Positions 43,889-55,100 of a DNA stretch of 64,000 nucleotides are shown one piece after another; position 1 is the first letter of the stretch, and every line of letters starts with the position of its first letter. The DNA is taken from positions 1-64,000 of the forward strand of contig CANHQJ010000008.1 in NCBI GenBank assembly GCA_947462875.1, written 5' to 3'. The stretch comes from Verrucomicrobiia bacterium (GTDB lineage: Bacteria > Verrucomicrobiota > Verrucomicrobiia > Verrucomicrobiales > Akkermansiaceae). A model generated the notes under the pieces. It saw nothing but the letters and a program-made list of their open reading frames with translations, was not told the origin of the DNA and made no database searches. Made by a program: the position numbers and the translations under genes.

Positions 43889-45583
43889 TCAGCGGCGGGC
43901 CACGCGAATCGCCTGGCAGACCGAGGGGAAAATCTGTTTTTTGCGGCTGACCACGCCGGGTGCGGAGAAAGAATGCGCGCTCGTGCGCTGGTAGGGCAGC
44001 GATGCCAGCAGGGCGTCATTGCCTACGGCGAGAATGTGGCTGAAGTGCTCGGTGACATCGGTAATCACCAGGCAGATCAAATCGAGGTGCTCTTTGGCGA
44101 CCAAGTGCTTCAGGTGCTGGATCAGCTCCGCCTCGCGCGCTGCGAGGGCATCCATGCCGAGCTCCTCGACCTGGGCGATGGAGATTTTCAGGCCTTCATC
44201 GGAAAATTCCTTGCGGTCGGCATTGACGATGTCATCCACAGTGCCATTCGCCAGCAAGGAGCCGATGGCGAAAAACTTGCGCGTGAAGGTGGCGGCATCC
44301 ACCCCGGCGATGCTGGCCAGCCAGTCCAGCATTTCGCGATCCAGGTCGGTGGTCGTGGGTGAGGTGAGGTTGAGCGTATCCGAAACGATGCCGGCCAGCA
44401 GGCAGAGCGAGACCCCGGGCTCGGGCGTGAGGTCGCGGTGGGCAAACTTTCTCGCCACAAGCGTGGAAGTCGAACCAACCGGTTCGTTGAGATAGCGGAT
44501 GGGCTCGCGCGACACCAGATTTCCGGCAAGGCGGTGGTGGTCGATGACTTCCACGATTTCCGCCTCTTCCACACCGCGCACGGCCTGGGCGTATTCGTTG
44601 TGATCGACGAGGGCCAGGCGCAGGCGCGGCGGGTCCACGAGGTCGGACTTCGATACCACGCCGAGCAGATGCTGGTCATCCGGCGATACCACCGGGAAAA
44701 GTTCCTGCGTTGTCGAAGCGAGGCGTTTTTTCAAGACCGAAACAGGTTCATGCGCTGAGACGGTGATGAATCCATCGTCCAGCACATTGCGCACCGTGCG
44801 CGAGCAGCGGATCAGCGTGGTGCAGGAGGCGGTGTCCTGTTTGGCCAGCAAGAGGCAGATGTTTTTTTCGCGTGCCAGTTGCTCCAGTTCCGGATCGATG
44901 CCGTAGCCGCCGGTGATGAGGAGCGCGCGCACGCCGAAATCGATCGCCAGTTTGTGCACGTAGGGTCGGTCGCCGCAGATCACGAGGAAACGATCGATGG
45001 TGCCTTCCGCCTGGGCCTGGAGCAGGCGTTTTTCCACGGTGTTTTGCGAGGAGGCGCCGACAAGAATGATGAGATTTTCCTCGTCTTCCGCATCGGGGCA
45101 GGGAGAGCCGGCGATTTCCGCATGCAGGGTGGACGCCATGTTTTTCAGGGCGACCAGCACCGTGCGCACGGCGATGCCTTCGGTCTCGGCGGGCACCAGC
45201 AATTCCAACAAATCAAGGTAGCGCAGGATGCCCATGACCAGGCCGCCGTCATCGACGACCGGCACGGCCCGCACGCCGGCGCGCAGCATTTTCTGATAGG
45301 CGATGAGGAAGGTATCGTTCGGTGAGAGCTTGACGACTTCGCGCCGGCACATCATCCCGGCGGTGGTGCGCACGTCATCGATCAGGACCGGTGCCTCGAT
45401 GCCCGCTTCCTGCAGGACCCAGGCGGTGCGTTGGGTGATTTCCCCGCAACGGGCCGCCGTGGCCAATGGCTCGCCGGTGAGGCGCAGCAGGGCCGCGTGG
45501 CCGATCGCAGAGCAAATCGCATCGGTATCGGGATTGCGATGTCCGATCACATAAAACGGCAGTTCGCTTTTCCAGGATTCCAT
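43889..45583 (-). CDS. CBS/DRTGG-containing DHH-family Mn-dependent inorganic pyrophosphatase-like protein
   Basis: 564 aa. GHRNPDTDAICSA at the start and DHHRLAGN in the middle are the metal-binding motifs of family II pyrophosphatases (DHH/DHHA2 fold). Between them are two CBS domains (around residues 75-125 and 250-310) and a DRTGG-like region. This is the regulated PPase type inhibited by AMP or ADP through CBS domains. It should hydrolyse pyrophosphate. Confidence 0.87.
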   Translation of the reverse strand: MESWKSELPFYVIGHRNPDTDAICSAIGHAALLRLTGEPLATAARCGEITQRTAWVLQEAGIEAPVLIDDVRTTAGMMCRREVVKLSPNDTFLIAYQKMLRAGVRAVPVVDDGGLVMGILRYLDLLELLVPAETEGIAVRTVLVALKNMASTLHAEIAGSPCPDAEDEENLIILVGASSQNTVEKRLLQAQAEGTIDRFLVICGDRPYVHKLAIDFGVRALLITGGYGIDPELEQLAREKNICLLLAKQDTASCTTLIRCSRTVRNVLDDGFITVSAHEPVSVLKKRLASTTQELFPVVSPDDQHLLGVVSKSDLVDPPRLRLALVDHNEYAQAVRGVEEAEIVEVIDHHRLAGNLVSREPIRYLNEPVGSTSTLVARKFAHRDLTPEPGVSLCLLAGIVSDTLNLTSPTTTDLDREMLDWLASIAGVDAATFTRKFFAIGSLLANGTVDDIVNADRKEFSDEGLKISIAQVEELGMDALAAREAELIQHLKHLVAKEHLDLICLVITDVTEHFSHILAVGNDALLASLPYQRTSAHSFSAPGVVSRKKQIFPSVCQAIRVARR

Positions 45584-45615
45584 GATGCGGGGCAGGGGAG
45601 TGGGGTCGGATAGGA

Positions 45616-46152
45616 TTACGTCGGCTGCTCGCCGCGGGCCATCACGACCTTGCCGGTGCGGACGGTTTCGATGATGTCGAACTGCGAGAACATCGTGATC
45701 GCGGCATCGGCCTTGGTGCTTTCGCCGGTGATCATGACGATGATGCTGGTGGGCGTCAGGTCGATGGTCTTGCCATTGAAGTGCTCGCAGATCTGCAGCA
45801 CTTGCGAGCGCTCGGCGGGAGAGCAGGCGATCTTGATCATGAGCAATTCACGCACCACCGAGTCATCGCTGGTGTGCTCGAAGCAATGGATGACATCGAT
45901 GAGCTTGTGCACTTGTTTGATGATCTGCTCCAGACCGTTCGGATCGCCGACGATGCCAATGGTCATGCGGGAAAAGCGCGTGTCACGGCCTTGCGAGACC
46001 ACGAGGCTGTCGATGTTGAAGCCGCGGCGCGCGAAGACCTGGCAGATGCGCATCAGCACGCCGGGGCGGTTGTTGACGAGAACCGAGAGCGTATGCACCG
46101 TTTGATTGAGCGAGGGGGCGACGGGTGTATCGGTGGTGACAATCGTTTGCAT
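45616..46152 (-). CDS. ilvN: acetolactate synthase small subunit
   Basis: 178 aa with an N-terminal ACT domain (HTLSVLVNNRPGVLMRICQVFARRGFNID-type, short motif RPGVLMRI) and the C-terminal regulatory domain (ELLMIKI, EICEHFNG-type). It sets feedback control by valine on IlvB, 50 bp upstream of it on the same strand. Confidence 0.93.
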   Translation of the reverse strand: MQTIVTTDTPVAPSLNQTVHTLSVLVNNRPGVLMRICQVFARRGFNIDSLVVSQGRDTRFSRMTIGIVGDPNGLEQIIKQVHKLIDVIHCFEHTSDDSVVRELLMIKIACSPAERSQVLQICEHFNGKTIDLTPTSIIVMITGESTKADAAITMFSQFDIIETVRTGKVVMARGEQPT

Positions 46153-46202
46153 GAAAGTGTGAGGTGGGTGGTGGAATGAAAAAAGGGAATGTCGTTAGGG
46201 AA

Positions 46203-47933
46203 TCACGTGGAACCGGTGGGCTTGGCCATTTTGTATTTCGGCGGCTCGATGAGCATGTCTTCCAGCGCGGCGCCGGCCGGGATCATCGGGAACACGTTGT
46301 CGGTCTTGATGCACTCGGCATGGATCAGGATGGGCCCGTCGTTGTAAGCGAGGGCTTTTTTGATCATGCGGGTGACATCGGCCGGGCGTTTGATATTGAC
46401 GCTGGGGATGCCGTAGGCGGCGGCCAGTTTGCAGAAGTCCGGATTGCCGATGAGGTCGACGCCGCTGAGGCGGTCATCGAAGAACAGCTCCTGCCACTGG
46501 CGCACCATGCCGAGGTAGTGGTTGTTCAACACCACGATTTTCAGCGGCAGCTTGTGAATCGCGGCGGTGGCGAGCTCGAACAAGGTCATCTGGAAACCAC
46601 CGTCGCCCGAGATCGAAATGACGGTCTTGTCGGGGCAGGCGAACTGCGCGCCGATGGCGGCGGGGAAGCCGAAGCCCATCGTGCCGGCGCCGCCGGAGGA
46701 CAGCCACTCGTAGGGGCGGTCGTTGAGGAAAAACTGCGCCGCCCACATCTGGTGCTGGCCCACATCCGTGGAGACGATGGCCTTGCCCTTGGTTTGTTTG
46801 TAAAGCTCCTGAATCACCTGTTGCATGCGCAGGCCGCCTTGCTTCTTGTAATTGAGAGGATACTTCTTTTTATAACTATCCAGATGCGCGTTCCACTCGG
46901 TGGTTTCCAGGCGGGAAATGCGCTTGTTCAGCTCGCCGAGCGCCGCCTTGGCATCGCCCACGATCTGCACGTCCGGGCGGATCATTTTGTTCATCTCCGC
47001 GTTGTCGATATCGACATGGATGATTTTCGCATTGCGGCCGAACATGTGCGGCTTGCCGATGATGCGGTCATCGAAGCGCGAGCCGACGTTGAAAATCAGA
47101 TCCGCCTCGCAGATCGCTTTGTTCGCGTAGGCGGTGCCGTGCATGCCGATCATGCCGAGCGAGAGCTTGTGCGTCTCGGGGAAAATTCCTTTGCCCAGCA
47201 GCGTGGTTGTGACGGGGCAGTTCAGCGTCTCGGCGAAATGAATCAGCTCTTCTCCGGCGCGGGAGATCATGGCTCCCTGACCGGCGAGGATCACCGGGCG
47301 CTTCGACTGCGCGATGATTTGCAAGGCTTCGTCGATGGCGGTGGGGCAGATCTTGTAGGCTTCTTCCGGATGGTAGCCGGGCAGGTCGATTTCCGGTTCC
47401 ATGTCGCCGGTGAAAGGCGATTGCGAAACGTCCTTCGGCACGTCGATCAACACCGGACCAGGGCGGCCGGTGGTGGCGATGTGATAGGCCTCGCGGGCGA
47501 CCTTGGGCAGGTCGTTCGTGTTTTTGACCAAGAAGTTGTGTTTTACGACGGGCATCGTGATGCCGAAAATGTCCGCTTCCTGAAAGGCATCCTTGCCGAG
47601 CATCCAGGTGACCTGTTGGCCGCAGATCACGATCATCGGCACCGAGTCCATCTGCGCCGTCATCAGACCGGTGACGGTATTTCCGGCACCGGGGCCGGAG
47701 GTGACGAGCACGCAGGCCGGTTTGCCGGTGGCGCGGGCGTAGCCATCGGCCATGTGCACCGCTCCTTGCTCGTGACGCACCAGAATAAACTTCATGTTGG
47801 TCTTGACAGTTTCGAGCGCATCGAAGATGGGAAGCGCGGCTCCACCAGAGTACCCGAAAACATACTCGATCCCTAATTCGTCGAGTGTTTTGATAAGCGC
47901 TTGTGCGCCGTCCATTTGTTCTTTGCTTGTCAT
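46203..47933 (-). CDS. ilvB: acetolactate synthase large subunit
   Basis: 576 aa. [11 protein letters not shown], the FAD/TPP domain [18 protein letters not shown]-type segment, and the TPP motif ISGDGGFQM ... [13 protein letters not shown] are typical of IlvB. It condenses pyruvate or 2-ketobutyrate for branched amino acids. The start at 47933 (MTSKEQMDG) is preferred over an upstream in-frame extension. ilvN follows directly. Confidence 0.95.
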   Translation of the reverse strand: MTSKEQMDGAQALIKTLDELGIEYVFGYSGGAALPIFDALETVKTNMKFILVRHEQGAVHMADGYARATGKPACVLVTSGPGAGNTVTGLMTAQMDSVPMIVICGQQVTWMLGKDAFQEADIFGITMPVVKHNFLVKNTNDLPKVAREAYHIATTGRPGPVLIDVPKDVSQSPFTGDMEPEIDLPGYHPEEAYKICPTAIDEALQIIAQSKRPVILAGQGAMISRAGEELIHFAETLNCPVTTTLLGKGIFPETHKLSLGMIGMHGTAYANKAICEADLIFNVGSRFDDRIIGKPHMFGRNAKIIHVDIDNAEMNKMIRPDVQIVGDAKAALGELNKRISRLETTEWNAHLDSYKKKYPLNYKKQGGLRMQQVIQELYKQTKGKAIVSTDVGQHQMWAAQFFLNDRPYEWLSSGGAGTMGFGFPAAIGAQFACPDKTVISISGDGGFQMTLFELATAAIHKLPLKIVVLNNHYLGMVRQWQELFFDDRLSGVDLIGNPDFCKLAAAYGIPSVNIKRPADVTRMIKKALAYNDGPILIHAECIKTDNVFPMIPAGAALEDMLIEPPKYKMAKPTGST

Positions 47934-48399
47934 GCTGGTAGTGGAAATTGGGGTTGGGAGGGAGAAGTTAGCAAATTCGCCCGATCTAGGCAATGCAAAA
48001 TTGTCGTTTTTTCGATAATTTGGATGATTTTTCTCAATTGGATGATCAAAAATGCACTTTTATTGAGCAAACGTGGAGATTTTTGAGTTGGCGTCTGCGG
48101 GAAATGGCGAAATTTTGCACATCGCGCCCTTGCTGCTGGGCTCTGCATCTGCTCGTTCCGAGACGGTGAAAAAAAAAAGAGGTTGCCATCGGAGTCGTCG
48201 TGAGTCATAGTTCCGGCGTCAGCACGCAAGGACGGTTCCCTCGATTCGAGTAACGCCTGCGTCAAGCTTCCTCCGTTCCGTGGTTTTTTGCCACACCTTA
48301 CCCGAACGGGAAGCGCACCCCTGATGATTGTCTCGCTTGCCTTTCTTTGGCGCGATCCTATGCAAACACCCTTCTCCCATTTTATTATTATTATCATAC
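47934..48399. other. 466-bp divergent intergenic region between ilvB and yebC
   Basis: No gene is supported. Close to ilvB is an AT-rich stretch with a 9-bp direct repeat TTGGATGAT at 48020-48028 and 48038-48046 (18 bp apart), a possible regulator site. A run of ten A lies at 48169-48178 with no stem in front of it. Near yebC there are small inverted repeats (GTGG...CCAC, CCCGAACGGG) and an AT-rich lead ending TTATTATTATTAT. Confidence 0.45.
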
Positions 48400-49164
48400 A
48401 TGGCCGGTCATAACAAATGGTCTAAGGTCAAGCACATCAAAGCCAAGGTCGACGCTGTCAAAGGTCGCATCTTTTCCAAATGTGCCCATGAGATCGCTCT
48501 CGCCGCCCGCGCCGGTGGGGCTGACCCGTCGGCGAATGCGCGCCTGCGCACGGCCATCGATAACGCGAAGGCCGTCTCCATGCCGCGGGAAAACATCGAG
48601 CGCGCCATCAAAAAGGGCACCGGTGAGTTGGGAGGAGCGGCCATCCAGGAAGTGACGTACGAGGGCTATGGCCCTTCCGGCACGGCATTCCTGATCGAGA
48701 TCGCCACGGATAATCTCAATCGCTCGGCGCAGGACATCCGCACGATTTTTTCGAAAAATAACGGCGCGGTCGCCACGCCCGGCTCCGTCGCCTATCAGTT
48801 CGATCGCAAGGGCGAAATCGTGCTACCCGCCGATGCCGCGAGCGAGGATGGCATTCTCGAACTCGCCGTCATGGCCGGTGCGGATGAGGTGTATTCGGAT
48901 GAGTCCGAGCACGTGATCCAGACCCAGCCGACCATGCTCGCCACGGTGGCGCAGGAATTGCGCGCGCAAGGCCTGCCGCTCCAGTCAGAAAAATTCACCT
49001 CCATCCCACAAACTCCCGTCGTCATCGATGATCCCGCCACGGCCCGTCAAGCGCTGAAGCTTTACGATCTGTTGGATTCCTATGACGACACGCGCAATGT
49101 TTTCACCAACTTCGAGCTATCGGACTCGGTCCTGGCGCAACTTGATTCTTCATCCATTCATTGA
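48400..49164 (+). CDS. YebC/PmpR family regulator or translation factor
   Basis: 254 aa. MAGHNKWSKVKHIKAKVD is the family start. RENIERAIKKGTGE and EVTYEGYGPSGTAFLIE follow, and the C-terminal two thirds agree with YebC (TACO1). Members act as transcription regulators or help translate polyproline stretches; which of these applies cannot be told. rho follows after 9 bp. Start by the conserved N-terminus. Confidence 0.92.
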   Translation: MAGHNKWSKVKHIKAKVDAVKGRIFSKCAHEIALAARAGGADPSANARLRTAIDNAKAVSMPRENIERAIKKGTGELGGAAIQEVTYEGYGPSGTAFLIEIATDNLNRSAQDIRTIFSKNNGAVATPGSVAYQFDRKGEIVLPADAASEDGILELAVMAGADEVYSDESEHVIQTQPTMLATVAQELRAQGLPLQSEKFTSIPQTPVVIDDPATARQALKLYDLLDSYDDTRNVFTNFELSDSVLAQLDSSSIH

Positions 49165-49173
49165 TTTTACCGC

Positions 49174-50892
49174 ATGAGCGATTCTCTCCCATCCCAACCA
49201 GATTCCACGCCACCCAAAAAGCGCGCTGCCAAAAAAGCCGCCGCGAAAAAAGTGGCAACATCGGCAGACGCCCCCGCGCCTGCTGCGAAAAAAGCGGCCA
49301 AAAAAGCGGCGACCAAAGTAGCGAAAAAAGCTGTTGCCGCCGCACCCGCTGAGGCCACCTCTTCCGCCGCTCCGAAAAAACGCGCTGCCAAAAAAGCCGC
49401 CGCCGTCACAGCACCCGAGCCTGCTGCGGAAAAAGTCAAAGTCGCACGGCCGAAAAAAGCCGCCGTCGAGACCGCGCCGCCCGCAGTCGCCAGTGTCGTT
49501 GTTTCCGTCCCCGCGCCCGCTGCCATTCCGGCACCCGCTCCTGTTCCCGTAGCGGCTCCCGCCCCCGCGCCGCAACATCAGCAGCCGCGCCCGCCGCAGC
49601 ATCAGCAGCCACATCAGCAGCAGCGCCAGCATCCGAATGACTTCAAGAAAAACAAGTTCGGCAAAAACAAAAAGAACGGCTTCGAGCGCCACCCGAAACA
49701 GAAGAACAAAAACTTCGGTAATGCCCAGGGTCCGCAGAAGTTTGATCCTGATGCCGAGCGCAATCAGGCCGTGCTGGAAGGTCCGAAGACGGAGGTCGAG
49801 GGCTTGCTGGAACTCACGCCAAAGGGCAGCGGCTTTCTGCGCAGCCTGAAGAAGAGTTTTGAAATGGCAAAAGACGATGCCTTCGTAGGAACCTCTCTCA
49901 TCAACAAGTGGGGTCTGCGTTCCGGTGCCGTGATCAAGGCGCTCACGCAAATGGGCCCGCGCGGTCCGCAGGTGGTCGAGGTGCTCGCTGTGAACGACAG
50001 CCCGCCCGAGGAGGCGCGCCGTCTGCCGCACTTCGAAGAGCTCACCGCCGTCAATCCCTCGAAGCGCATCCCGTTTGAAAACGATCAAAACCGTTTCACC
50101 ACCCGCGTGCTCGATATCATCGCGCCCGTCGGTCGTGGTCAGCGCGGTTTGATCGTCTCGCCGCCGCGTTCGGGCAAAACCACCCTCATGCTGCACATCG
50201 CGGAGTCGGTGCGCCAGCGCGAGGATGACAGCTTGCATTTGATCATCCTGCTTGTCGATGAGCGCCCCGAAGAGGTGACGGAGTTCCGCCGCGCTCTGCC
50301 GGGCGTGGAAATTTTCGCCAGCTCGAATGACGAGCACCCGCGCAATCACTGCCGCATCGCCGAGCTCACGATCGAGCGCGCGAAGCGTCTGGTCGAGGCG
50401 GGCAAGCATGTGTTCCTGCTGATGGATTCGATCACTCGTCTGGCGCGCGCTTACAACAACACCGGCTCGACGCAGGGTCGCGGCATCGGCACCGGTGGCG
50501 TCACCGTCGGTGCCCTCGAAGCGCCGCGCCGATTGTTCGCCGCCGCTCGCAATACCCGCGGTGCCGGTTCTCTCACGATTTTGGCCACCGCGCTGATTCA
50601 GACGAATTCGCGTGCGGACGAGGCGATTTTCCAGGAGTTCAAGGGCACGGGCAACATGGAGATTGTGCTGGATCGCAAGATTGCGGAAAACTACATCTAC
50701 CCGGCGGTGGATATTTTCAAATCCGGCACGCGCCGCGAGGAGCTGCTGCTGCCCGAACACATGCTGCACAAGATCCACCTGATCCGCCGCGGTCTCTCGG
50801 GACACAAGCCGCTGGAGGCGATGGAGCGGTTGACGTATTTCCTGAAAAAATTCCCGTCGAACGCGCAGATGTTGTTAGAGATCAAGGGCTGA
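49174..50892 (+). CDS. rho: transcription termination factor Rho with a Lys/Ala- and Gln-rich N-terminal extension
   Basis: 572 aa. The first about 195 residues are low complexity: repeated KKRAAKKAAAKK blocks (histone-H1-like), then Pro/Ala, then Gln/His/Pro (PQHQQPHQQQ) and Asn/Lys. The Rho core follows, with RNA-binding ELTPKGSGFLRS, Walker A PPRSGKTTL near residue 333, Walker B VFLLMDS and QTNSRADEAIFQEFKGTGN. All ATPase residues appear intact. Extended N-termini occur in many Rho proteins of Bacteroidetes and others, where they can aid RNA binding or phase separation. Downstream is yebC-linked (upstream neighbour). Confidence 0.93.
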   Translation: MSDSLPSQPDSTPPKKRAAKKAAAKKVATSADAPAPAAKKAAKKAATKVAKKAVAAAPAEATSSAAPKKRAAKKAAAVTAPEPAAEKVKVARPKKAAVETAPPAVASVVVSVPAPAAIPAPAPVPVAAPAPAPQHQQPRPPQHQQPHQQQRQHPNDFKKNKFGKNKKNGFERHPKQKNKNFGNAQGPQKFDPDAERNQAVLEGPKTEVEGLLELTPKGSGFLRSLKKSFEMAKDDAFVGTSLINKWGLRSGAVIKALTQMGPRGPQVVEVLAVNDSPPEEARRLPHFEELTAVNPSKRIPFENDQNRFTTRVLDIIAPVGRGQRGLIVSPPRSGKTTLMLHIAESVRQREDDSLHLIILLVDERPEEVTEFRRALPGVEIFASSNDEHPRNHCRIAELTIERAKRLVEAGKHVFLLMDSITRLARAYNNTGSTQGRGIGTGGVTVGALEAPRRLFAAARNTRGAGSLTILATALIQTNSRADEAIFQEFKGTGNMEIVLDRKIAENYIYPAVDIFKSGTRREELLLPEHMLHKIHLIRRGLSGHKPLEAMERLTYFLKKFPSNAQMLLEIKG

Positions 50893-50893
50893 C

Positions 50894-51970
50894 CTAGATC
50901 TCATAGCGCCACTGCTCCGGCGTCCACGCGCCTGTGGTCCATGCATCGGTGGTGGCGAATTCGCGCACGATCATTTCCTTGCCGCTGATGGTCACGTGCA
51001 GCACGGCTTGCGCCTGCGAGTGGAAGTGCGCCCCGTTATCGGTATTGAGAAAGGGCACTCCCTTTGTCGTTTTCACATCGCCCGTGCCATCCCAGCGCAT
51101 GGTCCGCCTCACGTGCGTGTGGCCACAGAGGCAGGCGGCGATGCGATAGGGTGCGATGATTTTGTAAAATGCCTGCGCGTCACCGTAGTCCCATTCGCTG
51201 TGTTTCACCTTCTCGTCCTCGATGGTGACCGAGTAGCGATGCACGTCCACGTGGTGCACCAGCACCACAGGTCGACCGCTATCGCCGACGTGTTTTTTCA
51301 AATCCTGCTCGAGAAAGGGCAGACTGCCCATCGGTGCGTAGCGGCGCTTGCGCGTCACCTCCGGCGCATCTCCCGCGACGATGCCCAGCGCGACAAAATG
51401 CACCCCGGCCCAGTCCCATGAGTAATGCAGTCCGTTTTCCGATCGGTTGACGATGCCCTTGCGGCGCTGGTTGCGGGCGATGATCTCGCGAATCATCTGC
51501 GTGCCCCCCTGCGGTCCATCGTGATTGCCGTGAATTTCACACACCGGCCAGCGCAAGATGCCTTCGCCACCATTCAGCCCCCAGTCTTTGACAAACGCCG
51601 CGCACTCGGTGGCGACCATGGTTTTTTTGCCCGGACCTTTATCGCCGTTTTCGATGATGTCACCGGCGTGGATCACACCCATCGGAACCGGCACCGTGCC
51701 ACCACCCAGAGCGGCGGGGAAAGCGGTTCCGGGAATTTCATTGAGCCAGCGCAGCAAGCCCTGGTTGGTCTTGAGCGAAGTCTCCTGCATCAGCTCCGGA
51801 TGATCCTCCTGCGCGCAGTAATGGGTATCGCCCACGACAAAAAACGAAACCACCGCCTCCTCAGGCGCCGCCGCCGCACGTTGCAGCAGCGTGCCGCACA
51901 GCGGCAGAGCTCCGAGAAACCGGCGTCGATTCATGGTCGTGGCGAAGGTGCGGTTATTCATCTCATTCAT
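50894..51970 (-). CDS. Tat-exported calcineurin-like metallophosphoesterase
   Basis: 358 aa with NRRRFLGAL, a twin-arginine signal. The motifs GDTHY, GDIIENGDKG, EIHGNHDG, LVHHVD and GHTHVRR give the full metallophosphoesterase metal site. It may start at an internal ATG at 51934, directly at NRRRF; the longer form has only a weak ribosome site. Substrate unknown. It converges on rho with a 1-bp gap. Confidence 0.83.
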   Translation of the reverse strand: MNEMNNRTFATTMNRRRFLGALPLCGTLLQRAAAAPEEAVVSFFVVGDTHYCAQEDHPELMQETSLKTNQGLLRWLNEIPGTAFPAALGGGTVPVPMGVIHAGDIIENGDKGPGKKTMVATECAAFVKDWGLNGGEGILRWPVCEIHGNHDGPQGGTQMIREIIARNQRRKGIVNRSENGLHYSWDWAGVHFVALGIVAGDAPEVTRKRRYAPMGSLPFLEQDLKKHVGDSGRPVVLVHHVDVHRYSVTIEDEKVKHSEWDYGDAQAFYKIIAPYRIAACLCGHTHVRRTMRWDGTGDVKTTKGVPFLNTDNGAHFHSQAQAVLHVTISGKEMIVREFATTDAWTTGAWTPEQWRYEI

Positions 51971-52115
51971 ACTGCCTTAAAGGAGCATTTTGGCAAGCGG
52001 GAACCATTCCTGTCTTTCCGATCCTGAAATACACTCGGCGGTGACTTCGCGGAAGTTATCCCTCCCTCCCCATCTTTCCACTGGAAAATTTCCGATTCAC
52101 CACTACGTTCGCGCC

Positions 52116-55100
52116 GTGGCGAAACAACCGGGGCAGCAGAGTGAAAAGGAGGCGGTGATTCGCATCCGCGGAGCAAGACAACACAATCTCAAGGGGCTCG
52201 ATCTCAGCATCGCACATGGCAAGCTGACGGTGGTCACCGGGCCCTCTGGATCCGGCAAGTCGTCGCTGGCGTTTCACACGCTCTATGCGGAAGGGCAGCG
52301 GCGTTACGTGGAAACGTTTTCGCCCTATGTGCGGCAGTTTTTCGACCGCATGGACAAGCCGGAGGTGGACGAGATCGATGGCATCTTGCCGGCGATCGCG
52401 ATCGAGCAGAAAAATCATGTGCGCACCACGCGCTCGACGGTCGGCACGCTGACGGAGATCAATGACTATCTCAAAGTCTATTTCGGCAGAGCCAGCCAGG
52501 GCTACGATCCGCAGACCGGCGAGGAAATCAAGCCCGATAGCCCGGAGTCCGCTCTCGCCTGGTTGTTGGCCGAGCGACTGAATCAAAACATCCTGCTGCT
52601 GTTTTCCGCGCGCGTGCCGGAGGGCGCTACGCCCGGTGATTTTTTCCCTTTGCTGGTGCAGCAGGGATTTCTGCGCGTGGTGATCTATGGCGCGGTCTAT
52701 CGCACCGATGAACCGCAGGCCTGTCCGCATGCGACATTGCCGGCGCAGTTGTGGATCGTGCAGGATCGCCTGGCGGTGAAAACCTCGCAACGCGCGCGTT
52801 TGCTCGAGGCGCTGGAAGCGGCGGCGCATCATGGCCGTGGCAGCTTCGCGGTGTGCGGCACGGATGCGGCGGCAGAAACGCTGCGCCAGTTCACCAATGA
52901 CTGGATCAATCCGGCGACGGGATTCCAGCTCTGCGAACCATCGGCGGGATTGTTTTCCTTCAATAGCCCGCGCGGCGCCTGTCCGAAGTGCCGTGGCTTT
53001 GGTCGCGTGATCGGGATCGATCTCACCAAGGCCGTGCCGGACCCCAGCCTGAGCATTCGCGAGGGAGCGGTGAAGCCGTTTCAGGGCGAGCGCGGCGAGG
53101 AATGCCAGCGCGATTTGCTGCGCTGCTGCAAGGCACATGGAATCAATGTGAATACGGCTTGGGAGGATCTCACGGAAGATCAGCGCGAGTGGGTGAACTA
53201 CGGCGAAGGCGGCGATCCCGATGATGCCTGGCGCGATGGGCGTTGGTATGGCATCAAGGGATTTTTCGATTGGCTGGAAACGAAGGCCTACAAGATGCAC
53301 GTGCGCGTCTTTCTCTCTCGCTATCGCTCCTACACCGAATGCCCGGTCTGCCGTGGCAAGCGCCTGCGGGCCGAGGCGCTGTGTTTCCGAGTGAAGGGGA
53401 AATCATTGCCGGAAATCTGGCACATGCCGGTCTGCGATCTGGTGACGTGGTTCGGCTCGCTCACGACTGCGGACAGCTCGTTGGAATTGGTCCGTACGGA
53501 AATCCACTCGCGCCTGCAATACCTCGTGGATGTCGGACTGGGCTATCTCACGCTCGATCGCCAGACGCGCACGCTTTCGGGCGGGGAAATGGAGCGGGTC
53601 AATCTCACCACCTGCCTCGGGGCCTCTCTGACGAATACCTTGTTCGTGCTCGATGAGCCGACCGTGGGACTGCACGCGCGCGACATCCAGCAACTCGTCG
53701 GCGTGATGCATCGGCTGCGCGATAAGGGCAACACCCTGGTGGTGGTCGAACACGAGGAAGCGGTGATGGTGGCGGCGGATGAAATCATCGACCTCGGCCC
53801 CGCGGCGGGCGAGCAGGGAGGTTCGCTGGTCTATCAGGGCACCGCGATCAATCCCAAACAAACGACCGGAACGATTCCCTGGCTGGATGGACGCAAAAGC
53901 ATCCCGTTGCCGAAAAAACGCCGCAAGGTGGGGCAAAAAAAACTCATCATCCGCGGAGCCTCGCGGCATAACATCAGGAAGCTCGATGTGGAAATTCCGT
54001 TAGGGATTTTCGTCTGCCTCAGTGGCGTTTCCGGTTCGGGGAAATCCACGCTCGCGCACGATGTCCTCTTTGCCAATCTGGCGCGCAAGCTCGGTCAGGA
54101 TCCCGGCGATGAACGCGAGGCGGCGACGATTCACAGCCTCACGGGCTCACAGCATGTGAGAGAGGTGTTGTTGGTCGATCAATCCGCCCTCGCACGCACG
54201 CCTCGCTCGACTCCCGCGGTGCACTGCGGTGCATTTGATTTGATTCGTCAGTTGCTGTGTGAGACCGAGCAAGCGAAGTCCGCCGGATTGCAGCCCGGAT
54301 ATTTTTCCTTCAACTCCGGTCAAGGTCGCTGCGATCGCTGCGCGGGTGCGGGCTATGAGAATGTGGAAATGCAGTTCCTCAGCGACATTCAGGTGACCTG
54401 TCCGGACTGCAGCGGCAGGCGCTATCGGCCCTCGGCGCTGGAGTTTACCCTGAGCGAAAAAAGCATCGCCGACTGGCTCGAATTGACCGTCACGGGTGCG
54501 ATCACCACGCTCGCCGCGATGTGCGAGGATGACAGCAAAAAAATCAAACGCCTCGCGCAGAAAGCCATCGAACTCTTGCGGCCCTTGGAACGTGTGGGCC
54601 TCGGCTACCTGCGGCTCGGTCAACCGCTCAATACTCTCAGCGGCGGTGAGTCGCAGCGCTTGAAGCTGTCCTCACTGCTCGGCACGCAGACCGAGGGCGG
54701 ACGTTTGTTGATTCTCGATGAACCGACCACCGGCTTACACTTTTCCGATGTCGCCACCTTGCTCGATGTCTTCCAGCAACTCGTCGATGCCGGCAACAGC
54801 GTGCTGGTGATCGAGCATCATCTCGATGTCATGGCGGCGGCGGATTGGGTGATCGATCTCGGTCCCGGTGCGGGCGCGGACGGCGGGAAAATCATCGGTG
54901 CGGGGACTCCGGAGGAGATCGCAAAAAGCGGCAGCGAGACCGCTCGCTATCTGAAGGAAAAACTCAGCGGGAAAAAAGCGAAGGCCGCCAAAACCACAGC
55001 GCCATCCGTCGTGAAAGAACCTGCACAGATCGCACTGCACGGCGCGCGCCACCACAACCTGAAAAACATCTCGCTGACGATTCCGCGCGATCAATTTGTC

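Noticed and set aside
46164-47876. Long antisense frame (570 codons) opposite ilvB
   Set aside because: Shadow of a high-GC coding frame; translation is His/Gly/Asp-rich with no domain.
48169-48178. T-run terminator on the minus strand in the ilvB-yebC gap
   Set aside because: No stem-loop precedes the run on that strand.
47930-48397. Possible attenuation leader peptide upstream of ilvB, with an Ile/Leu-rich stretch in an open frame
   Set aside because: The Ile/Leu stretch follows from local AT-richness, there is no attenuator hairpin or T-run between it and ilvB, and no ribosome site.
49150-50805. Long antisense frame opposite rho
   Set aside because: Its Gly/Phe/Arg-rich end is just the reverse reading of the Lys/Ala repeats of Rho.
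51990-52115. TTG start for uvrA behind AAAGGAG
   Set aside because: The 42 added residues look non-coding and UvrA similarity begins after the GTG at 52116; kept as an alternative only.
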